A stretch of DNA of 6,753 nucleotides from Desulfobacca_B sp046538075 (GTDB lineage Bacteria > Desulfobacterota > Desulfobaccia > Desulfobaccales > Desulfobaccaceae), in the NCBI GenBank assembly GCA_046538075.1, contig JBKHJN010000071.1, forward strand, positions 1 to 6,753, given 5' to 3'. The notes beneath the pieces were generated by a model. That model was not told the origin of the DNA, did no database searches, and saw only the letters and a program-made list of their open reading frames with translations. Each line of letters begins with the position of its first letter. Position 1 is the first letter of the stretch. Made by a program: the position numbers and the translations under genes. Positions 1-4,209 of the stretch are shown here, in pieces.

Positions 1-93
1 GGCTTCACCTTGCCACATCTGGACACGGCGCCTCCAGAAGTCAATGCCAGGGGGGGTCTTTTTTAGGTTAGCATAATCAACCCTATGGTTCAT
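1..93 (-). CDS. possible N-terminal fragment of an unrecognised protein, running off the window edge
   Basis: The minus strand is open from an ATG at 93-91 to the window edge and reads MNHRVDYANLKKTPPGIDFW, then RRRVQMWQGEA. The stretch is basic and rich in tryptophan and arginine, and looks protein-like, but I do not recognise it. The same frame stays open upstream of the ATG into the dispersed repeat (residues INLLNAR), so the true start is uncertain. Shine-Dalgarno support is weak: only a GGA about eight bases upstream. It may be a real gene start using the repeat as its leader, or a degenerate part of the repeat or of a mobile element. Only 31 codons are visible. Confidence 0.2.
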   Translation of the reverse strand, partial: MNHRVDYANLKKTPPGIDFWRRRVQMWQGEA

Positions 94-94
94 A

Positions 95-228
95 ATATTA
101 ATCCGAGCATTTAAAAGGTTAATTTGAGAGAAAGCCGGGGGACCGCTGGGCCCCTTAGGGGGTGGGGGGGGAAGTGGGTTTGGGAGAGGGGGGGGTAGGC
201 GTCTGCGACCCTTAGCCCCCTCTCCCAA
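95..228 (+). repeat. dispersed GC-rich repeat, copy 1, with G-run tract and foldback
   Basis: This copy shares its layout with 6616-6753. In order, both carry atatta, four variable bases, GAGCATTTAAAAGGTT, an (a/g)atttgag segment, GCCGGGGGACCG, a CCCCTTA(A/G)GGG block and TGGGTTTGGGAGAGGGGG. Here a 13-bp perfect inverted repeat (TTGGGAGAGGGGG at 180-192 and CCCCCTCTCCCAA at 216-228) can form a stem with a 23-nt loop. The G-runs at 158-162, 164-171, 176-178, 182-184 and 188-195 fit a canonical G-quadruplex pattern on the plus strand. Compared with copy 2 it lacks about 36 bp of C-rich sequence after the GGGCCCC block. It is likely an intergenic dispersed or MITE-like element; I know no named family for it. 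Confidence 0.75.
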
Positions 229-479
229 GGTGGCGTTGGTTAAGTTCTGTGACCCGAAAACCCCTCTGGTGGCCGTGCTATCCTCAATGACCGGGCCATT
301 CTCGGTATGAAGAACAGGGTGTCCGGCTACTACGCATCCTCACCGACCGGGGTAAGGAATACGTTGGCAATCGGGAGCACCAGCTCTACCTGGCCATCGA
401 AGATATCGACCACTCTAATACTCAGGACCGGTATCGCCAAAACCATTTGGGGAGCAGCCTCAAGGCAAAGTTCTTATGA
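227..479 (+). pseudogene. degenerate IS481-type transposase (integrase core) remnant
   Basis: Three short reading frames together resemble the DDE core of IS481-family transposases. Frame A (227 to about 277) gives KVALVKFCDPKTPLVA. Frame B (about 280-329) gives ILNDRAILGMKNRVSG, like the family's DLLNDRVLPFY region. Frame C (333-479) gives RILTDRGKEYVGNREHQLYL, then AIEDIDHSNT, matching the usual LTDRGTEY...LYLALNDIEHT segment. The Asp at 345-347 corresponds to the second catalytic Asp. At least two frameshifts, the missing N-terminal helix-turn-helix and first Asp, and the absent catalytic Glu region (QTNG..ERFH) show that it is dead. Resemblance fades after about 440. Its left end abuts the foldback arm of the dispersed repeat, and its last stop overlaps the end of the DUF4168 gene. 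The family is judged from memory of conserved motifs, not from a search. Confidence 0.7.
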
Positions 480-896
480 CACTTTTCCACCAGCTGCTTG
501 GACTTTTTCCATAAACTTGGCTCTCAGCGCTTCATCTGCACCGATTTGCTGCATGATGGTATTGTACTTTTCAACGTTGATCCCCGAGTTTTCCACAGCC
601 TGGGTAATCTTTTGGTTTGCCTCTGCCTGGAGTTGCTGCCTTTCGCTGGCGTCTTTAGCCTTTTGCAAGGACTGATTAAATTCATTGGTGATATCAGTGA
701 CCTTTACGTAAGCTTGGGCAGCCTTCTCCAACTCCGCATCGCTGATCTTGAGTTGCGATCCGGTCATTCCCGGTTGACCATGCTGCCCCGGCTGACCCCG
801 CTGGCCATAACCTTGTTGGGCCATGGCGGGCAAAGCCATGAATAATACCAGACACATTGCCGCGATCATGGTTGACAGACAATTCCTTTTGAACAT
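474..896 (-). CDS. secreted DUF4168 domain protein (ZraP-like position)
   Basis: This is a 140-aa periplasmic or surface protein. Residues 1-26 form a signal peptide with a basic start (FKRN), a hydrophobic core and a likely cut after PAMA, before QQ. Residues 31-48 are Gly-X-Y triplets (GQR, GQP, GQH, GQP, GMT, GSQ). Residues 50-135 match DUF4168 as I know it: ISDAELEKAAQAYVKVTDI, a long charged helix, then EANQKITQAVENSGINVEKY. DUF4168 has no assigned function. I chose the ATG at 896 because AAAGGAG (910-904) sits 7 nt upstream of it; the in-frame ATG at 902 leaves only 1 nt. The gene faces away from the sensor kinase operon and has a near-consensus sigma-54 promoter, so control by the neighbouring NtrC-type regulator is inferred. 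No terminator is visible downstream, where a dead transposase begins. Confidence 0.88.
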   Translation of the reverse strand: MFKRNCLSTMIAAMCLVLFMALPAMAQQGYGQRGQPGQHGQPGMTGSQLKISDAELEKAAQAYVKVTDITNEFNQSLQKAKDASERQQLQAEANQKITQAVENSGINVEKYNTIMQQIGADEALRAKFMEKVQAAGGKVS

Positions 897-903
897 TCTC
901 ATT

Positions 904-910
904 CTCCTTT
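904..910 (-). promoter_or_regulatory. ribosome binding site that fixes the DUF4168 gene start
   Basis: The minus strand reads AAAGGAG, followed by two closely spaced in-frame ATGs. The first (902-900) lies 1 nt after the GGAG and is too close. The second (896-894) lies 7 nt away, which is ideal, and gives a protein starting MFKRN. Confidence 0.75.
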
Positions 911-990
911 TTTTGTGGTTTTCGTTTCAAGGACTCTTTTTGGATACGGGCCTGACACTTCACTCAGTCCGTATCTTACCTTGTTTCTAG

Positions 991-1007
991 AGCATGTCTT
1001 GTGCCAA
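991..1007 (-). promoter_or_regulatory. sigma-54 (-24/-12) promoter for the DUF4168 gene
   Basis: The minus strand reads TTGGCACAAGACATGCT. It has the invariant GG and GC separated by exactly 10 nt, and against TTGGCACGNNNNTTGCT it differs at only two defined positions (A for the G after CAC, and ATGC for TTGC). Transcription would start near 980, giving a leader of about 84 nt before the ATG at 896. The neighbouring response regulator is a sigma-54 activator, which supports the call. Confidence 0.72.
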
Positions 1008-1019
1008 GCTATTCCCGCC

Positions 1020-1040
1020 AAGGTTTTTACAGATAACCTT
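1020..1040. promoter_or_regulatory. interrupted dyad AAGGTT-N9-AACCTT, possible second activator site
   Basis: AAGGTT (1020-1025) and AACCTT (1035-1040) are perfect inverted arms around a 9-nt spacer, centred on 1030. The centre lies about 21 bp (two helical turns) from the centre of the perfect palindrome at 1044-1059. It could be an additional protein site between the divergent genes. The arms differ in sequence from that palindrome, so a shared binding protein is only a guess. Confidence 0.3.
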
Positions 1041-1043
1041 TTA

Positions 1044-1059
1044 GAATCTTATAAGATTC
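1044..1059. promoter_or_regulatory. perfect 16-bp palindrome, candidate enhancer or operator for the NtrC-type regulator
   Basis: GAATCTTATAAGATTC is fully self-complementary. It lies midway in the 259-bp divergent region, about 70 bp upstream of the predicted sigma-54 start for the DUF4168 gene and about 60 bp upstream of the weaker site for the kinase operon. This is close to the usual range for upstream sites of sigma-54 activators, which bind dyads through a Fis-type helix-turn-helix. No run of Ts follows, so a terminator is unlikely. That the adjacent regulator binds here is inferred. Confidence 0.6.
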
Positions 1060-1085
1060 CTGCCTAATAGATCTTTTCGTGGTTG

Positions 1086-1101
1086 TGGCACTGGCACGGC
1101 T
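1086..1101 (+). promoter_or_regulatory. imperfect sigma-54-like promoter for the kinase-regulator operon
   Basis: TGGCACTGGCACGGCT has a good -24 element (TGGCAC) and a GC placed exactly 10 nt after the GG, but the -12 element reads CGGCT instead of TTGCT. Transcription would start near 1112, about 44 nt before the kinase ATG. A second TGGCACG begins at 1092 but has no correctly spaced -12 partner. A weak site would fit a self-activating regulatory operon with low basal expression. Confidence 0.35.
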
Positions 1102-1116
1102 GACCTTGTATCTAAA

Positions 1117-1130
1117 TGACACATGTGTTA
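1117..1130. promoter_or_regulatory. short palindrome in the kinase operon leader
   Basis: ACACATGTGT (1119-1128) is a perfect 10-bp palindrome, extended to 14 bp by a G-T wobble and a T-A pair (1117-1130). It lies just after the predicted sigma-54 start and 15 nt before the ribosome binding site. It could be an operator or a small leader hairpin. Chance occurrence is quite possible for its size. Confidence 0.25.
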
Positions 1131-1145
1131 TATAAATGGGTCATC

Positions 1146-1151
1146 AGGAGG
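1146..1151 (+). promoter_or_regulatory. ribosome binding site that fixes the histidine kinase start
   Basis: AGGAGG lies 4 nt before the ATG at 1156. An in-frame ATG exists upstream at 1123 but has no Shine-Dalgarno sequence, and would add eleven residues of no visible role ahead of the membrane anchor. Confidence 0.8.
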
Positions 1152-1155
1152 AACC

Positions 1156-2658
1156 ATGAAACACCTCAGCCTGTTCCCGACGTCTATCAGTTTCCGAATG
1201 GCTCTGCTCATTTATGTGTTCTTGCCCTTGATAGGTGCTTTCGGGCTTTTCGGATACCTGGCGCTCAGCTCCATCGAAAAGCAGGTGGAAAAACAGATGC
1301 AAAAAGACCTGGAGCTGGTGGCGCGGGCAGTGCAGTTACCCTTGAGCTATGCCCTGGAGAAGGAACGGATGGGAAGCATCCAACAGGCGCTGGAATCCGT
1401 CTTTGCCATCGGCAGGGTCTACAGTGCCTATGTCTACGATAAGAGCGGCGAGGAGATTGTCAGGCTTGGCCTGGCCGAGCCGAAACCTGAACGTGAACGG
1501 CTAACGGAACTGGTCGCAGTTGGAGAAAGAAGAGGTGAATACGGCCAGGTCGGCGGTCGAGAAGTGTACTCTTATTTTGTGCCCCTCACGGACACGGGTG
1601 GCAAAATCCAGGGATTGCTCCATCTTACGCGGAAAGAGAGTGAGTTCAGCGACCATCTCAAGTCCATAAGAACAAAAAGTGCCCTTAGCTTGGGGGCGCT
1701 TTTGGTGATACTTTCGGCCGTAGTCTTGTATGGGCATCATCGCGCTCTCGGCATGCATCTGGGCCGGCTGGCTTCGAGTATGGCCCGGATTGCTGGAGGA
1801 GAACGCCAGCACCGGTTTAATTATCGCGGACCCAAGGAGATTGTCGAACTCGGGGAAAGCTTCAATCATATGCTCAACAGCATCGAGGAGGCTGAGGAGG
1901 CCCTCCTGAAACACCGCCAAAAACAGGAAACCCTGGAAAAAAAGCTCCGTCAGAACGAAAAACTGGCTGCCCTGGGAAGACTGGCGGCGGGAACCGCCCA
2001 TGAACTGGGCACACCATTGAGCGTGGTCAGCGGCAAGGCCCAGCGTGCGCTCCGCCAAAAAGGCCTTTCCGAAGTCCAGCAGCAAACCCTGGTGGCCATT
2101 CGTGCCGAAGTGAATCGGATGGAGTATATCATCAAGCAGTTGCTCGATTTCTGCCGCCGCAATCCCCTGCGCTGTTCTGCTGCCGACCCGGCCTTTTTGG
2201 CTGCTTCAGCCGTTGCAGCCGTCGAAGAAGAGGCCAGAGCAAATGGGATAGACATCAGACTAAGGGAGCCTGACAAAGCCTTTCCCATCGTGTTGGACGC
2301 CGTGAGGGTCCAGCAGGCACTGATCAACCTGTTGCGCAACGCCATACAGTGTAGTTCTTCCGGCAAGGTCCGGTGTTCCTGGGAGTCAAAGGATCAGGAC
2401 GTCCTCTTTTGTGTAGATGACGATGGCCCGGGAGTGCCGAAGGAACTCCAGGCGAAAGTTTTTGAGCCGTTTTATACTACCAAACCCGTGGGGGAGGGTA
2501 TGGGATTAGGCTTGGCCGTGGTGCACACCGTTGCCGAGGAGCACAGGGGCATGATCGAAGTGGGTGAAAGTGATATGGGAGGGGCTTCTTTTCGGCTCCT
2601 GATTCCTAACCAGACGATTAACGAGCGAGTAAAAGATGGCCAAAGAGAATCCACTTAA
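1156..2658 (+). CDS. membrane sensor histidine kinase of an NtrC-type two-component system (ZraS-like)
   Basis: This 500-aa protein senses a periplasmic signal and phosphorylates the partner regulator. Membrane segments lie at about residues 15-37 and 175-193, enclosing a periplasmic sensor of about 135 residues that looks like a single Cache/PDC fold (YVYDKSGEEIV, then YSYFVPLTDTGGKIQGLLHL). A HAMP linker spans about 194-245, with a coiled stretch to 268. The HisKA domain follows, with phosphorylated His282 in TAHELGTPL; the HELGTPL form is known from RegB-type kinases, while HE(I/L).NPL is more usual. The ATPase domain shows the N box (QQALINLLRNAI, Asn391 and Asn395), G1 (DDDGPGVP, 421-428), F box (FEPFYTTKP) and G2 (GEGMGLGLAV). 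All catalytic boxes look intact. It overlaps the regulator gene by 23 bp, implying coupled translation. The ligand cannot be read from sequence. Confidence 0.95.
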   Translation: MKHLSLFPTSISFRMALLIYVFLPLIGAFGLFGYLALSSIEKQVEKQMQKDLELVARAVQLPLSYALEKERMGSIQQALESVFAIGRVYSAYVYDKSGEEIVRLGLAEPKPERERLTELVAVGERRGEYGQVGGREVYSYFVPLTDTGGKIQGLLHLTRKESEFSDHLKSIRTKSALSLGALLVILSAVVLYGHHRALGMHLGRLASSMARIAGGERQHRFNYRGPKEIVELGESFNHMLNSIEEAEEALLKHRQKQETLEKKLRQNEKLAALGRLAAGTAHELGTPLSVVSGKAQRALRQKGLSEVQQQTLVAIRAEVNRMEYIIKQLLDFCRRNPLRCSAADPAFLAASAVAAVEEEARANGIDIRLREPDKAFPIVLDAVRVQQALINLLRNAIQCSSSGKVRCSWESKDQDVLFCVDDDGPGVPKELQAKVFEPFYTTKPVGEGMGLGLAVVHTVAEEHRGMIEVGESDMGGASFRLLIPNQTINERVKDGQREST

Positions 2659-4024
2659 AGGTTTGGTATGGATCATAGAAGATGACAAGGCCCTCGGCAC
2701 CCTGCTGCTTGAGGAGGTTCGAGACGCCGGCTTAGAGGCTTATTGGGCGGCTACGGCCGAAGAAGCAGCACCTGCCATGGAACGAAAGTGGCCCGACCTG
2801 ATCGTATGCGACTTGAAACTTCCAGGCATCGACGGCTTAAGCTTTCTCAAAAAGGTCCATGATAAGATGCCAGATTCTTCCCCTGGGTTTCTGATCATTA
2901 CCGCTTTCGGGACCATTCCCCGGGCCGTGGAGGCGTTGAAGGCCGGCGCCGATGATTTCCTGACCAAACCCCTGGACCTGGAATACTTTATGTTGTCCGT
3001 GAAGCGCATTCTGGAAAGAAAGCAGCTTCAGGAAATGGTCCTCCAGATGCGCGGGTTGCTTGCTTCGGAAAGCTTCCACGGAATATACGGACAAAGCATA
3101 GCCATGCGTCTACTCTTCGAACAGATTCGGCAGGTGGCCAAGGCCCAGGGGCCGGTCTTGATCCTCGGAGAGAGCGGATCAGGAAAGGAGTTAGTGGCCC
3201 GGGCCATCCACCAGGAGAGTATCCGGGCTGACGGCCCTTTCTTGCCCGTTAATTGTGCAGGTATACCGGAACATCTGCTGGAAAGCGAGTTTTTTGGCCA
3301 CGCGGAGGGGTCGTTCACCGGCGCTCGGAAAAGCCGCCAGGGACTCTTTGCCGAAGCCGAAGGCGGGTCCTTACTCCTGGACGAAATTTCGGAAATGCCG
3401 CTTTTCCTTCAGGCCAAGCTTCTGCGCATTCTCCAGGACGGAAAGCTCAGACGAATAGGAGAAAACAGGGAATATCAGGTAGATGTCCGGGTCCTGGCCG
3501 CCACCCACCGGAACATCGAAGAGGAGGTGGATTTAGGGCATTTTCGCCAAGACCTCTTTTTCCGGCTGGAAACCTTCACCATTCAAGTCCCGCCGCTTAG
3601 GGAGCGCGGTGAGGATGTCGAACTCCTCGCCGGCAGATTTCTCCGCCAATTCGCGCTGGCGCTCGACAAGAAGATCAAGGGATTTTCCACTCAGGCATTA
3701 GAACTGATCACCCATTATCCGTTTCCGGGAAACGTGCGCGAACTTCGCAACGCGGTGGAGCGGTCGGTGACTTTCGCCGCGGGGAACTGGGTCCGGGTAG
3801 AGCACCTACCGGCACGGATTCGCAATTATCAACCCGGGGCGGCAGAACCCTCAACCAATATCTACGGTTTGGTCGATAAAAAAGAAAAACTACTGTCGCT
3901 GGCCGAAATGGAGCGGCGTTATATTCGGCACGTGCTGCAGGAAGTAGGAGGAAACAAGCGTCAGGCCGCAACTATTCTGGGTATCGGCCGAAGGACGCTC
4001 TACCGGAGACTGGGCGAGATTTGA
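2636..4024 (+). CDS. NtrC-family sigma-54-dependent response regulator (ZraR-like)
   Basis: This 462-aa cytoplasmic activator is the phosphorylation target of the upstream kinase. The receiver domain (about 9-126) has the acidic pocket Asp16/Asp17, acceptor Asp59 (CDLKLPGIDG), Thr89 and Lys111. The AAA+ domain (about 147-385) has Walker A GESGSGKE (178-185), the sigma-54-contact loop as GSFTGA (225-230; GAFTGA is usual), Walker B GGSLLLDE (243-250), arginine-finger candidates Arg304 and Arg310, and sensor II in GNVRELRN. Sensor I reads ATHRN where ATNR is common. A Fis-type helix-turn-helix ends the protein (GGNKRQAATILGIGRRTLYR). The ATG at 2636 lies inside the kinase gene with only a poor ribosome site, which fits translational coupling. 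Likely targets are the divergent DUF4168 promoter and its own operon (inferred). Confidence 0.95.
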   Translation: MAKENPLKGLVWIIEDDKALGTLLLEEVRDAGLEAYWAATAEEAAPAMERKWPDLIVCDLKLPGIDGLSFLKKVHDKMPDSSPGFLIITAFGTIPRAVEALKAGADDFLTKPLDLEYFMLSVKRILERKQLQEMVLQMRGLLASESFHGIYGQSIAMRLLFEQIRQVAKAQGPVLILGESGSGKELVARAIHQESIRADGPFLPVNCAGIPEHLLESEFFGHAEGSFTGARKSRQGLFAEAEGGSLLLDEISEMPLFLQAKLLRILQDGKLRRIGENREYQVDVRVLAATHRNIEEEVDLGHFRQDLFFRLETFTIQVPPLRERGEDVELLAGRFLRQFALALDKKIKGFSTQALELITHYPFPGNVRELRNAVERSVTFAAGNWVRVEHLPARIRNYQPGAAEPSTNIYGLVDKKEKLLSLAEMERRYIRHVLQEVGGNKRQAATILGIGRRTLYRRLGEI

Positions 4025-4209
4025 TTCGCAGGCTCCTGCCTGATTTCATCCGTTGTTCCGACATTGCCAACAAGAAACGCATAGATGGTGATAGCACCTC
4101 AATCCAAGCTCGTGTTGCAGGAGCAACTTCCACTATACTCTCCATAACTTTCCCTGCTGCAGGTCTGAGAGCTATAAGCGGACGGTATGCCTGAAAGGAT
4201 TTTTCCAGA
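4025..4209. other. convergent intergenic gap without gene or clear terminator
   Basis: This lies between the stop codons of the regulator and the cyclase. Two small foldbacks are visible: GCAGG-CT-CCTGC (4028-4039) and GTTGC-AGGA-GCAAC (4114-4127). Neither is followed by a T-run on either strand, so they are poor candidates for factor-independent terminators. I see no coding sequence here. Confidence 0.5.

Noticed and set aside
307..675. Plus-strand open frame of 122 codons starting MKNRVSGYY
   Set aside because: Its start lies within the dead transposase and the rest runs antisense through the DUF4168 gene.
1092..1110. TGGCACG...TTGT as a sigma-54 promoter on the plus strand
   Set aside because: The gap between the -24 and -12 elements is 3 bp too long, and sigma-54 spacing is strict.
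1106..1136. TTGTAT and TATAAA as a sigma-70 promoter for the kinase operon
   Set aside because: The -35 matches poorly, the spacer is 19 bp, and the start would fall only a few bases before the ribosome binding site.
1123..1155. Upstream ATG as start of the histidine kinase
   Set aside because: It has no Shine-Dalgarno sequence, while AGGAGG precedes the ATG at 1156.
1501..2085. Long minus-strand open frame of 194 codons inside the kinase gene
   Set aside because: It lies antisense to intact HisKA and HAMP coding sequence, and its translation has no recognisable domain. It is a by-product of GC-rich codon use.
4028..4127. Small foldbacks as transcription terminators between the convergent genes
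   Set aside because: The stems are only 4-5 bp with no T-run on either strand.
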